Positions 25,601 to 33,879 of a DNA stretch of 64,000 nucleotides are shown here, piece after piece. Position numbers and translations under genes: made by a program. The notes beneath the pieces are model-generated. The model was not told the DNA's origin. It was given only the letters and a program-made list of their open reading frames with translations, and ran no database searches. Source of the DNA: Asterias rubens (taxonomy: Eukaryota; Echinodermata; Asteroidea; Forcipulatida; Asteriidae); the NCBI RefSeq assembly GCF_902459465.1, contig NC_047062.1, positions 32,296,673 to 32,360,672 on the forward strand, read 5' to 3'. Every line of letters starts with the position of its first letter. Position 1 is the stretch's first letter.

Positions 25601-27379
25601 CAATTTTTACTGACCTGTACTTCATCTAGTGCCTCGTACAATAAGAAGAAATCTGCCCACATTGCTAGCAGCTTCTCCTGTACATCTGATGACCACCAAA
25701 ATAGAGCAACGTCATCCCCAGAAGTAATCCTACGATAATAACAAATAATTGGCATTTATTAGGTGCTTTTAAACATTATACCAAAGTGCCTTGTTACTAG
25801 CCCTGGACTTTGGGCCTTAAGCATTCCATCTCAACTCCTTTGGATTATGCAGCATCAGCAGCCAACTTGGCGGATAGGATGCTAATCAATCTTATCATGC
25901 TAATGTAGCTTTCCTGAAGTCTTTTATATGCATCTGAAAGCACACACAACTGGGCCAACACACAATTGAGTCAAAATTTTCAAAGATTTGTTATTTTATG
26001 CTGGGACACACATTGAGAAAATACTGGTCTTTGACAATTACCAAAGGTGTACAGTGCCTTAAGCCTAGTTCATACTTCCTGCAAATGCGAATGCGATGCG
26101 AATTTGACGTTACAAACTAATTCCTTTGGCAAGGATATTCGCAAGTGAGTTGACCAGAGTTGAACTGCTGCGAATTATTCGTTGTGAATTTGTGACGTCG
26201 ACATTCGCTTCGTCTTTGCCTTCCCAGGATGTATGAACCAGGCTAAAGTGAGAACACTGATAATAAATAAAACACTTTTTGTTTGTATTACCCATTCCTC
26301 GAGGCCACATCTGACGAGGGTTCAGACACATCATTTACCGCTGAAGTCGACTCCAGTTTCTTATTCTCAATCGATATCTTCCCCATCGCTCTCTTCATCA
26401 GGAAGCAAGCTTGCTTACGAGCGAGAGGATCGGAGTGGATCAGACCGGATTGGAGAACTCTCCAAAAGTCATGGCTGCTCAGCATCCAGCTAGAAGAAGA
26501 CACCACACAGTCCGGTAAAACAGGAATGTAGAATTCAGATAAACCACAGAGAGCAATGTAGACGTTTGACGTTAATCTAGTTGTACCATCTCCATGAGAT
26601 TTATGCATGAGTAGAAGTCGTTTCCAAATTAGAGTCAACTTCTCCTGGAGTTGGGAACAAGATGACTTGAGGAGTTTCGGGAGCAAGATACCTGAGACGT
26701 GAGAGCATATCGTTGCCTCACTGAACTCTAAGACCTCCACAAGTGATGGGAAGCACTCTTCAAACCAAGGGTTACTGATGCATTCAGTTTTGTTATCCAG
26801 TAGTTTGAGGGAGTTCAGTAGATGATCTAGAACGCCAAGTGAGTTTTGTATAGAGAAGATCACATCTTGATGCGTTGAGGGCTCTTCATGGTGATCAATT
26901 GTCGACAAGTTGACCAAAACACGCTGCTCCTCGCTGTAGTTACAAATTCCCACTAAGCAATCCTTTTGGATTTTACTCTTCAATGGCTGACACTCAGCAG
27001 CCTCTTCAATACTTAGTACGGCAGCGAAGAGTTTGTAAATAGATTGTACCAGTTGATCATCACATGACATCTTCTGTTTATGAATATGCAAATGAGATTG
27101 CTGTATGACTCCGTAGCACACATTTTCAACCAAGTGACTTAAATCTGATGGGGCAGTGCATTCTTGGTCAACGTTCATCGATTCCAAAGTGAAAGTGATA
27201 ATTTCCGTCAATTCTCGGTCGGTGTCGTCAAGTGAAGTTTGTGACGCTTTGTTTTGGTCACCCCCGGCATAGCGACTGGTGCTATACACTGTGACGGCAC
27301 GGTTAATGCTGAACCGTACTAGTTCCTGTAAGTTGAAAGCCTGACTGCTTTTAAGGAAATCAACTATCTTGAACGACAT
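2730..27379 (-). CDS. TARBP1: TARBP1, tRNA (guanosine-2'-O)-methyltransferase, 27 coding exons
   Basis: Spliced gene read on the minus strand. Coding exons: 27379-26292, 25729-25615, 25106-25037, 24288-24137, 23549-23396, 23069-22937, 22555-22369, 21027-20816, 19662-19481, 19085-18988, 18351-18178, 17333-17164, 16498-16270, 15638-15456, 14406-14210, 13875-13801, 13188-13065, 11929-11816, 10845-10696, 9723-9637, 9120-8933, 8206-8125, 6197-6002, 5775-5587, 4812-4688, 3986-3850, 2895-2730. All phases agree, giving 4977 nt and 1658 residues (human TARBP1 is about 1620). The bulk is a helical-repeat region resembling vertebrate TARBP1 exon by exon; the C-terminal ~165 residues are the SPOUT/TrmH methyltransferase. 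The family 2'-O-methylates G18 of tRNAs (known for family). Start: ATG at 27379 has an in-frame TAA four codons upstream. Intron 3 uses a GC donor. The C-terminus and exons 15 and 18 have tandem partial copies nearby. Confidence 0.93.
2969..3240. mobile_element. Foldback MITE, family C (TIR ATTTCATGGCTCTGC), partial
   Basis: Begins with the family end ATTCATGGCTCTGCTAACGC and continues with the typical TGCTTACGCAAGCG-rich interior. The right end is degenerate. Other copies are at 17548-17790, 40643-40903 and 54350-54538. Confidence 0.6.
3530..3815 (+). repeat. tRNA-headed SINE, family V
   Basis: A tRNA-like head with A box (TGGTCTAGTTGGT) and B box (GGTTCGAATCC) at 3657-3729, flanked by a body also found at 12225-12420, 23640-23900, 50733-51148, 57370-57535 and 59280-59390. 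The acceptor stem does not pair, so it is not a working tRNA gene. Confidence 0.65.
4832..5169. mobile_element. MITE family A copy in TARBP1 intron 24
   Basis: Left end TTTAAAGGCACTGGACACTA, right end AATGTGTCCGGTGTCTTTAA. The 17-base piece around TCTTTTTTCTCTTGCAACTC is locally duplicated inside it. Confidence 0.7.
5383..5559. mobile_element. Foldback MITE, family D (TIR CCGGTTCATACTT)
   Basis: Starts GCCCGGTTCATACTT and ends AAGTATGAACCGGG, with further pairing inward (GCGAAGCGAAT with ATTTGCTTCGC). A second copy is at 26063-26247 and a decayed one at 46440-46605. Confidence 0.7.
6403..7543. mobile_element. hAT-like DNA transposon with terminal inverted repeats and 6-bp target duplication
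   Basis: The element begins CATACCTGCCAAC and ends with its exact reverse complement GTTGGCAGGTATG, a 13-bp TIR starting CA and ending TG as in hAT elements. It is flanked on both sides by CAATCA (6397-6402 and 7544-7549), a 6-bp target duplication. The insertion site is inside a SINE whose two halves continue on either side. It carries a BED-finger fragment on the minus strand and CA-rich microsatellite tracts, but no full transposase, so it is non-autonomous or decayed. Most hAT families make 8-bp duplications; 6 bp is unusual but not unknown. Confidence 0.75.
6667..6942 (-). CDS. BED-type zinc-finger fragment of a hAT-like transposase
   Basis: A 91-residue frame beginning [10 protein letters not shown]. 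It contains [23 protein letters not shown], a Cys2-His pattern typical of the N-terminal BED finger found on hAT transposases and hAT-derived genes of marine animals. The frame stops after the finger, and no DDE or hAT dimerisation domain follows, so this is a fragment carried by the surrounding element (6403-7543) rather than a host gene. It lies in TARBP1 intron 22. Confidence 0.55.
   Translation of the reverse strand: MSGSKSKRSCVFNDNYATDFLCIKSSTKSRHHAFCGICRTDVSIAHGGRGDIVAHLKTAKEGNLLRHKIQSSPPKTSKTIHIQRSTPIERW
8664..8737. repeat. (TTA)n microsatellite at a SINE tail
   Basis: About 24 consecutive TTA/ATT triplets, the typical 3' tail of the tRNA-derived SINEs seen elsewhere in the window. 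Confidence 0.85.
9192..9552. mobile_element. MITE family A copy in TARBP1 intron 20
   Basis: Ends TTTAAAGGCACTAGCCACA and GGTGTCCAGTGCCTTTAA; interior shares the family layout. Confidence 0.7.
9983..10396 (+). repeat. tRNA-headed SINE, family L, nearly full length
   Basis: tRNA-like head with B box GGGTTTGAGTCCC, then body (GAACCCAGTGCACTTATCG, GATTTGATTGGCTGCATATT) and an (ATT)n tail. Other copies: 11280-11620, 49921-50275 and reverse halves at 6340-7775 and 41170-41640. Confidence 0.7.
10600..10672 (-). repeat. tRNA-like sequence (SINE head)
   Basis: On the minus strand GTGGTCAGGTGGTTAGAC is an A box and GGGTTCGAATCCC a perfect B box. The acceptor stem is poor and the sequence is repeated at 48795-48865, so I treat it as a SINE head and not as a functional tRNA. 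Confidence 0.45.
10917..11146. mobile_element. Foldback MITE, family E (TIR GAGCTGCTAAGCA)
   Basis: The left end around AGTTTCATAGAGCTGCTAAG is complementary to the right end CTTAGCAGCTCTTTGAAATT. An inner pair repeats a TGATAAAAACAGGATTA block in inverted order. In TARBP1 intron 18, just upstream of exon 19. Shorter relatives at 7985-8100, 5808-5880, 55784-55960 and 60528-60610. Confidence 0.7.
11280..11620 (+). repeat. tRNA-derived SINE, family L
   Basis: Contains the family body GAACCCAGTGCACTTATCG at 11402 and ends GTGCGCTATATAAGACTTTG. The tRNA head is mostly lost. Confidence 0.6.
11976..12196 (-). repeat. Two extra partial copies of TARBP1 exon 18
   Basis: 11976-12060 and 12111-12196 repeat the first ~85 bases of exon 18 (11929-11816) together with its TTTAG acceptor, at about 97 percent identity or better by eye, with ~50-base spacers. 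Both copies lack the rest of the exon and its GTAAAG donor, and their frames run into a stop shortly after the copied part. They lie upstream of the real exon in intron 17. Confidence 0.85.
12533..12664. repeat. 44-bp tandem repeat, 3 units
   Basis: Units start TGTCTTGCTA at 12533, 12577 and 12621 and differ by about one base. TARBP1 intron 17. Confidence 0.85.
13300..13745. repeat. Degenerate minisatellite with GAATGGTCAGACAGTAGGAG core
   Basis: About nine units of 45-60 bases in TARBP1 intron 16. The core, in reverse orientation (GTCAACCCTCCTACTG...), also occurs at 38762-38800 and in the 41985-42340 array by TRMT61B. Confidence 0.75.
13952..14140. mobile_element. MITE family A, right half missing
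   Basis: Starts TTTAAAGACAATGGACACTA and keeps about 170 bases of family interior, then breaks off. Confidence 0.6.
14437..14890 (-). repeat. Composite tandem array: exon 15 fragment plus tRNA-like units
   Basis: Copies of the first ~60 bases of TARBP1 exon 15 (with acceptor) recur at 14516-14580 and, partly, 14768-14826. Between them lie four tRNA-like units on the plus strand (about 14437, 14602, 14681, 14834), each with TAGCTGAGTTGGTAGAG-type A box and GGTTCAAAT-type B box. So an exon fragment and a SINE head were duplicated together. Confidence 0.75.
15066..15415 (-). repeat. SINE family B, antisense
   Basis: Reads (in plus order) (AAT)n, TAGCGCTTTACACATCC, the CTCAGCTCCCTGGGGAG body, then an antisense tRNA head with B box near 15345. 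Further copies at 15830-16115, partial at 17930-18160, 19798-19935, 25735-25880 and 48400-48700. Confidence 0.65.
15830..16115 (-). repeat. SINE family B, antisense
   Basis: Opens with an (ATA)n tract, has the same body, and closes with a tRNA-like head whose B box reads GGGATTCGAACC in plus order at about 16032. Confidence 0.65.
17548..17790. mobile_element. Foldback MITE, family C, complete
   Basis: TTTCATGGCTCTGCTTACCGC at the left pairs with GTAAGCAGAGCCATGAAATT at the right; the interior is rich in GCTTAC/GTAAGC. TARBP1 intron 11. Confidence 0.7.
18413..18697. mobile_element. MITE family A copy in TARBP1 intron 10
   Basis: Ends TTAAGATACTGGACGCTATT and AATGCCCAGTGCCTTTAA with the usual interior. 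Confidence 0.7.
20162..20675. mobile_element. MITE family A with a second foldback element inserted in it
   Basis: Outer ends TTTAAAGGCACTGGGCACTA and GTGTCCAGTGCCTTCA. At 20212-20351 a different element splits the left part: GGAGACTTTC ... GAAAGTCTCC with internal pairing GGTGGCAGCAGAC/GTCTGCTGCC and CCGGGTAA/TTACCCGG. Confidence 0.75.
21340..21602. mobile_element. MITE family A, 5' end lost
   Basis: Retains the right TIR (ACAATTACCAAAGGTATCC) and family interior. Confidence 0.55.
22012..22350. mobile_element. TIR MITE, family F (TIR AAAGCCATTGGACACTTTCGG)
   Basis: Left TIR AAAGCCATTGGACACTTTCG, right TIR GAAAGTGTCCAATGGCTTTAA. It sits directly against the donor of TARBP1 exon 7 (22369). 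A second copy is in ABAT intron 1 at 60667-61042. Confidence 0.75.
22595..22678. repeat. (AATC)n microsatellite
   Basis: About 20 tandem AATC/CAAT tetranucleotides interrupted once by CCATCCATC. Confidence 0.9.
23640..23900 (-). repeat. SINE family V, antisense, joined to a second tRNA-like unit
   Basis: GGGATTCGAACCCACGACC at 23739 is an antisense B box. A second antisense tRNA-like unit follows (CTACCAACTGAGCTATCCAG at 23875). Confidence 0.6.
24503..24572 (+). repeat. tRNA-like sequence
   Basis: TAGCTCAGTTGGTAGAGC is a good A box, but the B box GGTACGAATTCC is degenerate. The same unit recurs in the exon 15 array and near 23880, so it is a SINE head or tRNA pseudogene. Confidence 0.45.
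26063..26247. mobile_element. Foldback MITE, family D
   Basis: Starts CCTAGTTCATACTTCCTGC and ends GGATGTATGAACCAGGCT, directly abutting a decayed family A end at 25920-26062. Confidence 0.65.
26292..27379 (-). CDS. TARBP1: TARBP1 first coding exon (N-terminal 362 residues)
   Basis: The longest uninterrupted coding stretch in the window. It starts [12 protein letters not shown] and ends phase 2 at a GTAATA donor (26291-26286). It encodes helical-repeat protein with a [16 protein letters not shown]-type segment near residues 322-337, matching the repeat region of vertebrate TARBP1. An in-frame TAA lies four codons upstream of the ATG, which fixes the start. The next exon (25729) resumes with a compatible phase. 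Confidence 0.92.
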
Positions 27380-28700
27380 TGTGGAAAGTTAGAAAGAAAA
27401 CTTTGGTTCTCAAGTCATGGTAAGCGTCTTATGAACTGAATGTCCTCTTGCACGAAATAGAACTTGAATGGTCCCAAATTCCAAAGTTGTGGTAGATGTC
27501 CTTCTTCTGTCGCTCAGACAATGTGGATGAATCAATCATGAAGCACCAGGAACTATCTTCCTACATGTACATGAAGGTAGAAAGGAAAAGAAAGAAAACA
27601 AATATGTAAAGAACTTATTTATCAATTTATATACTCTTTCATGGGAATCATGGCTTTAAAACAAGTGACAGAGCAATACTGAATCAAGTTTATGACCATT
27701 GCAGGCCTGTAGTGTAGGCCTACTAGTACTAGCACTACTTGTTCATTTTTGAAATGCAAGGGAACCACAGCATTTTCTCCTTGGAAAAGGAGCTAGGAAA
27801 TTGTACATTTCTACCGGGAGCATTTTAACTTAAAAGGGCACCATGCATTCATTCAAAGCGATGACCCAGGCCAGGGGCATGGAGGCAATCACCTTTGTTG
27901 CCTCTGTGAAGTATCAGACCTGCCATAGCCTTAATTTCTCCATAGTCATTGCCTTGGTGCCCGTTAAAATTTTCAGGTTTAGGTGAGCAAAACTGCCCTG
28001 CCCTTAATAATACAATAGCATGCTCTAAAAGGCTAGTTGAATATCAGTGTTATTCAGTGCAACGCAAACACATGACTTGTATATTTTTTACCCCAGTCTG
28101 ACGACCACCAAGTTGAAATTAAAGCTCATCCACAGTGTGTTACAAAAAGTAAATTCATTCACCACCTTTCGTCTACAAAAATGCATCATAAAATAACCTT
28201 TGAATTTGATTTAGTTTGTTATTATAAATGGGGATGGTTGGGGGTGCAGCATTCGATGTAGGCATGCATGAGCTGGTTGCGAAAAGTCATGAATCACAAC
28301 AGAATATCTTTTTCCTTTTTAACATCGAATCGTATTCCATGCATGATGATCATGATGCATTCTAGCCCCACTTGTGTGGCCAAGGATAGCTATCCTTGGC
28401 CAAGGATAGCTACCAAGGATAGCTATCCTTGGCCAAACAACAAGTGGGGCTAGATGCATTCATAATCAACCTGTACACAAATCTGTGTTACAAACATACA
28501 CAGCACAACCAGTGCACCTCTGTGACATTTATTTTACCTGCTACTTCTTCAGTTGTAACTTCTTGCTGTTTATGAAGTGTAACCACTGCTAAGGAAGGGA
28601 AGTCTTGGGCAGCCAAGCAAATTAGTATAGTCTTTGTAACTAAACAAAACTTATGTCTGGATGTGAACAAGTGATTTATCAACACAACACACGTGTCTAC
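27380..28700 (-). promoter_or_regulatory. TARBP1 5' noncoding region and possible upstream exon
   Basis: On the minus strand a TAG acceptor just above 27560 would begin a leader joined directly to the TARBP1 start. A CAG/GTAAAA donor at 28538 could end an upstream noncoding exon that reaches toward 28700. This is inferred from splice-like sites only. A short upstream ATG followed at once by TGA lies about 30 bases before the start codon. No TATA box is evident. Confidence 0.3.
28353..28456. repeat. Nested palindrome between TARBP1 and the lectin locus
   Basis: Outer arms CTAGCCCCACTTGT and ACAAGTGGGGCTAG enclose two inner perfect palindromes of the form GGCCAAGGATAGCTATCCTT. The whole can fold as a long hairpin or as a cloverleaf with two stems. 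Confidence 0.8.
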
Positions 28701-29223
28701 GTACGAAACTAACTGCTCACGCTATCATTCAGTCATACGCCCTCTATCGGCCAGTGTTGTACATTTTTTTATTTTCTGGTCAAGCACTCTGGTTAAATAG
28801 TTGACAAAAGTTTGAAAACGCAACTTGGCCTATCGGGTCTTGAGCCTCATATGATACATTTTATTAATCATAATCATAAAAGATGTTTTAAAAAATATGA
28901 ATTTAACGGTACGAATTCATCATAAAAATTATTATTAGAAGTACCAGTCCTGAGAAACAGAGCAGACCTATGATCTTTTGGGGGTACTGACCAACTGTCC
29001 ATCACTTATCTCGAAAGTCATTTTTTATGATTCATTTTTAGCAGTATCAGTTATGAGCTCTTATAACCTCAATCATTTCCAAAAGGCTATTGCAAGCACA
29101 GAATATAAATAAACACATATCCTTGCATCAAAATGCTCCTGTATTTTATTCAAGCATGGAGGTATGCCGTGATATTAAAAAGTACGGGCTACTCATGCTT
29201 CTTGGTCTACCCAGGAGATACTA

Positions 29224-29371
29224 TGGGTGCGTTCGTTTAGCCTCCCTGGTCGACCCTGGTGTGTGGCGGTTTTTTTCCAGGACGAACGTGTGCAGATAAT
29301 TAGCCACGTTCGTCCTAGAAAAAAAACGCCACACAACGGGGTCGACCCAGGGAAGCTAAACGAACGCACCC
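29224..29371. mobile_element. Small foldback element with long TIR
   Basis: GGTGCGTTCGTTTAGC at the left pairs with GCTAAACGAACGCACC at the right, and the pairing extends inward through GTCGACCC and the GACGAACGTG core. Length about 150 bases, no coding capacity. Confidence 0.8.
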
Positions 29372-30145
29372 TATCACTCTCTCCTTAGTCGCATTTCAGT
29401 ATGTCATGATGATGAGAGATCATTAATTTTAAAAAGCCAATAATTGGCAGACAATGAACACATCCAGTCTTCCAGCACTGGTCACCCAGTCGCCATATTA
29501 TCGTAGTTCACAGAAACTGATGTCATAACAATGGTCCAGAAGACACGAGGACTGTAGAACATCATTGTTAAATCATTGATCATTGTAAGAAAATCATAGA
29601 TACATTATAAAGCTTTTTTCTGACATCAAAGCTCTAATTAGTTTATGGTGGAAGCAATTTTTCATGTTTTCATTGGATTAAACCATTCAATTGTATTCTG
29701 GACAAGCTGGGGCAAAGCCATAATGGGGGTAAACGGAGGGGGATTGGTATGGGTTTTTGAATAATTTTTCCCCGGCCTACCCACATGAACCCCCTTCTCA
29801 TTAATGGTTAAGCCGCTGCAGTAGAATTATTGTGTCATCATGCAGAGACTGAAACATATAAGAGCGCACTAAACAAACACACCAACTAATGTTTGTGTAT
29901 TGCTCATTCAATTAAACTGTGATTAGAACGGTATTAAAAATGAGATCTAAAGTTACTAAAAAGCATTGCCTGTCAGTTACCATTACTTACACAATTTTGT
30001 TCAATATTGTATAAGTGAGCTGGTGAGCGCTCTCCTGCAGTTAGTACAACTGCGTGTCGCTGGAGGGTGGAGCTGCTTGGCAACTGTACAGTGTGTCCAT
30101 GATCCTGCCTGCCAAGTACAGACGTTATCAGATCATGAGCTCAAC

Positions 30146-30890
30146 ATGGCAGCAAACTTCACTGTTTTCAGTATTCTTTTAGCTCTCATTCAGTCACATT
30201 TCCTGATAAAAGTACAAGTTCTCATGGGAACAATAAATGCCTCTCGTTAAACGTCTACGGTAATTTTTATGGCGAATATTGTTTGTGCACGGATGAAATG
30301 GACACAATAGCTTTTTAAAGCTTTTGCCTGTCTTAATGCTCATACTGATTGAATGCGAAGGCGTCAATTTTCGACAATATCCTCATAAATGGGGAACAAT
30401 TTCCTGTTTACTAATGAGCGTTTTTTTTTTTTCGTAAGAGCTAAATTATTTCATCATCATTAGCTTCGACAAGTCAATTGTGAAGGGAGAATTAATAACG
30501 ATCTATAACAACTAGATAATATATTAACAAATGCGTAGACCTAAGTTTCTCTTGATGTTCCTTTTTTTCTACAAACACAAGCTAGCGAGGTTTCCTCGTA
30601 CCGCATAGAGGCGGCTGGGCGGTACAGTGGCTAAATGGTTAATATTTAATCACATTTTATCCGGTCGTTTCCTCCCCCGGAAGCCTTAAGCATTATGAAT
30701 TTTGTAGTAGCCCTGCAGTGAACTACACCAACTGGGCCGCGAAGGAACCGAATAATAGCGGTGGTAAAGAGGTTTGTGTCGAGATGTTTGGCACCTTCTC
30801 TTAGAATGAAAAAAATTACATTCAATTATAAGGAGATTGATTTGTAAAAGACCTGAAAGATTTCCAGTTCAAATGCGTTGAAGACGTTGG
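30146..30890 (+). pseudogene. Broken C-type lectin copy
   Basis: The ATG at 30146 opens a signal peptide (MAANFTVFSILLALIQSHFLI) nearly identical to that of the intact lectin 2 kb downstream, including its upstream context. The reading frame then stops after a few codons. The CTLD core is missing and replaced by about 500 bases of noncoding DNA. At 30714-30800 the C-terminal part resumes with an NYTNWAAKEPNNSGGKE-like stretch, but the WND region is destroyed by a TAG and the terminal cysteines are lost. The last piece (to about 30890) again parallels the 3' end of the intact gene. An intron-containing, still functional gene is unlikely because of the internal stop and lost cysteines. Confidence 0.75.
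30196..30475 (+). repeat. Left arm of a long diverged inverted repeat around the lectin gene
   Basis: This segment, starting right at the end of the pseudogene's signal-peptide piece, is the reverse complement (roughly 75-80 percent by eye) of 34046-34285. Shared landmarks include the stretch around CGCCTTCGCATT, AGCTATTGTGTCCATTT and GATGAAATAATTTAGCTC. The arms enclose the intact lectin gene, 3.6 kb apart. Confidence 0.7.
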
Positions 30891-31036
30891 AGGAGCTGGT
30901 GACGTCATTACAGAATTCCAAAAGCCACCGGGACTTTTAACTTTCCTCTTGAGATCAATAAGAATCCGCTGATCCTATCTTAACCATATTCACAATTCCT
31001 TGACGACACATCGAACCAGCAAACTCTTTACAGAAC

Positions 31037-31411
31037 TTAAAGACAGTGGACACTATTGGTAATTGCCTCATAGTTGGTGTATTTCAACACATGCATAAAA
31101 TAACAAACCTGTAAAAATTTGAGCTCAATCGGTCATCGAAGTTGCGAGATAATAATGAAAGAAAAAAAAACCCCTTGTCACACGAAGTTGTGTGCGTTTA
31201 GATGGTTGATTTGGAGACCTCAAATTCTAAATCCGAGGTCTCGAAATCAAATTCGTGGAAAATTACTTCTTTCACAAAAACTATGGCACTTCAGAGGGAG
31301 CCGTTTATCACAATGTTTTATACCATCAACCTCTCCCCATTACTCGTCACCAAGAAAGGTTTTATGCTAATAATTATTTTGAGTAATTACCAATAGTGTC
31401 CACTGCCTTTA
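31037..31411. mobile_element. MITE family A between the lectin pseudogene and the lectin gene
   Basis: Ends TTAAAGACAGTGGACACTAT and ATAGTGTCCACTGCCTTTAA; a very well preserved copy. Confidence 0.75.
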
Positions 31412-32201
31412 ATCTAGTGACGATGTGACCTGTGACATCACATATTTACAAAAAAGCCACAGAGCCTGTACTTCCTGCTAGGCACGATTTGTACACAGCT
31501 CAACGGAAGAAAACATACAAAATCTTATATTTTATGGAGATTGCACTGTCTGATTCTTGTCAACCGTTGATATGATGAAAGGGAAATCTTTCAGGCATCT
31601 CAAAACTTGTCAAGCTTTATTTTCATAACTCTTGGATTGATGTGGAAATTATGACACAAAATGTAAACTTTCCCATTTTGACCATTGCAGTATCTTGCCT
31701 GCCAGAATACTCAAAGAATGTACAAGGTCACACTTATTGTAAACAAAGTTCACATGGTCTATACCCACGCGGCAGATAATTCCCTCGCTGTGTGGCAAAT
31801 TTGTAATAAATTGGGATCAATTCTCTTCTTTAATACTTAAGCACATTAAATGAGGCATGTCTCCCTGGAAGACTTTAAAAGCATTATATGAATTATAAAG
31901 TGTTTATCACACATTGGAAAGATACATTTATATTATTTATGACTGACGGGGCAATTAAAATATGAAATAAATACATGATATCAGCGATTCTCAAAAGCTC
32001 TGCAAAGACATCGTTTGTCCTTCGTATGAAACCCGTTAATTATAAATTCACAATTTTTGAGCAACAATCCAACTGAATAATATGTTAATAGGAAAACTAA
32101 GTAGGAAATTTGTTTGACAAAAGGCACGGATGCAGTTTGAAACAGCTACCACAAGCTGTGTTCGCCTTGACGAGTACAGACGCTATCACTCGGCGCTCAA
32201 C
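31412..32201. other. Upstream region of the lectin gene, no recognised element
   Basis: AT-rich. No clear TATA box or repeat. An AG at 32129 (GGATGCAG) could be a splice acceptor, which would mean an upstream untranslated exon; this is a guess. Confidence 0.3.
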
Positions 32202-32711
32202 ATGGCAGCCTTAAACTTCACTGTTTTCAGTATTCTTGTAGCTCTCCTTCAGTCACATTTCCTGATTGTGTCTCCCTGCATGTCTTGCATCAGTCCATGG
32301 ACAAGTTTTGGGAATCATTGCTACCTTCTTGTGACGGATGAGAAGACCTTTGATGAAGCTGAACTGTACTGTCAGAGTTTGTCACGCCTTGGTAGACCAT
32401 CTCACCTTGCATCCGTTATGAGCCAAGAGGAACAAGACTTTCTCCTCTTGCTTGCTACACCGATAGACGGAACGGTGTATCGGGCGACATGGCTCGGCTA
32501 CCGACGTGTCTCAACCACGGGTTCCTTCGCCTGGATCGACGGTAGCCCTGCCGGGAACTACACCAACTGGGCCCCGGGAGAACCAAATAACATGGGTAAA
32601 GAGGATTGCGTCGAGATGTTTGGTACTTCAATGTGGAATGACAAGAGTTGTACGGAAACGAGGAGATCCATTTGTAAAATACCTGAAAGATTTCCAGTTG
32701 AAACGCGATGA
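32202..32711 (+). CDS. Secreted C-type lectin, single CTLD, single coding exon
   Basis: 169-residue protein. Residues 1-24 form a hydrophobic signal peptide and the rest is one C-type lectin domain of the long form. Cys29-Cys40 is the extra N-terminal pair; Cys57-Cys158 and Cys136-Cys150 are the canonical pairs. The sugar/Ca2+ site is complete: EPN at 127-129, which is the mannose-type motif, and WND at 145-147. A possible N-glycosylation sequon is at Asn119. It probably acts extracellularly in sugar recognition or innate defence; that role is inferred from the family. An in-frame ATG at 32130 would add 24 residues, but 32202 is chosen because the signal peptide follows it directly and its context (CTCAACATGGCAGC) is preserved in the upstream relative at 30146. 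It is not a membrane protein and has no other domain. Confidence 0.88.
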   Translation: MAALNFTVFSILVALLQSHFLIVSPCMSCISPWTSFGNHCYLLVTDEKTFDEAELYCQSLSRLGRPSHLASVMSQEEQDFLLLLATPIDGTVYRATWLGYRRVSTTGSFAWIDGSPAGNYTNWAPGEPNNMGKEDCVEMFGTSMWNDKSCTETRRSICKIPERFPVETR

Positions 32712-32773
32712 AGATGCATTGAACCTGAAGGAGGCTCTGTAATAGCTTGTTTAAGCGTCAGCAGAATATGTAT

Positions 32774-32779
32774 AATAAA
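32774..32779 (+). terminator. Polyadenylation signal AATAAA for the lectin gene
   Basis: AATAAA lies 62 bases after the lectin stop codon, the usual distance for a short 3' UTR, and on the same strand. Confidence 0.55.
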
Positions 32780-33131
32780 GGTCCGGTTAGGATAGAGTGC
32801 TAAGGCAATCTACCCTGCCTATTATAATATACTTAACTATATAAAGTTAAGCAACCGATGACACTGAAATTAGGGCGGGACATTAACTTATAAACAACAA
32901 TTTTGTGTACTGAAGTAAGCGAACCCTTGTTCTTGGGTCAAATGGATTATTCGTATCAAGAGTGAACGGACGCATAATGATGATTTGAAGTCGGAACTAC
33001 AGAACAACTCTTTGACATCAGTAACCGCCGAAATATTAACTATTAACTAATAATCATCGATTAACATTCAGCGAGCGGTTAACCGATTAACTGATTAACC
33101 ATTGCTGCACGAGCCGATCCATGAATCTATA

Positions 33132-33452
33132 ACGGCATTATAGACACCTTTGGTAATAATTGTCAAAGACCAGTATTCTCACTTGGTGTATCCCACAATT
33201 TTGCATCCACAAAATATCTGTGTGAAAATTTGGGCTCAATATTGGTCATCGAAGTTGCAAGAGAATAATGGAAGAAAAACAGCTGAGGTCTCGAATTCAG
33301 TGAGAAAATATTTCTTTCTCAAAACTATACCGTTCTTTTACTTCAGACGGAGCCATTCTCACAATGTTTCATATTATCAACAGCCCTCAATTTTTCGTTG
33401 CAAACTAAGTTTTTATGCTAACATTTATTTTGAGTACCAATAGAGTCCAGTG
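33132..33452. mobile_element. MITE family A, diverged
   Basis: Left end ATAGACACCTTTGGTAATAA, right end ACCAATAGAGTCCAGTGCCT. 3' of the lectin gene. Confidence 0.6.
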
Positions 33453-33879
33453 CCTGGATTCGCTGTTACTTTTGCAAAATTCTATGCGATGTTTGCATGT
33501 ATTTGGTAATATGCACCATTTAAACATTAGAAGAGCTCGTTCAATTTATTTAATAATCACATTCAAAGCAATAACAAGCTTTAAATGCAGTGGGAAAAAC
33601 ATCGGTTAATTTGTTGCTGTTGGTAAAAAAAGTTGCCTTAAAATTATTTCAATTTGGTATTTCGTAATTTTTATAAAAATTATTCTCAGTCGTAGAATTG
33701 GAGCTCACTTGAGTTTAGAATTGTTAAAGCACGTTGGTCTGACGTTATTGCCTATCAGTAAGAGGTAACTGTTAGCTCAATCATTTCTAGGCGCTGTAAG
33801 CCAATAATAAAACGAAAATTGTAGTCTTTTTACGAGGCATCCAAATTGTATCTTTGTATAGTTTTATTGAAGCCGTGAT

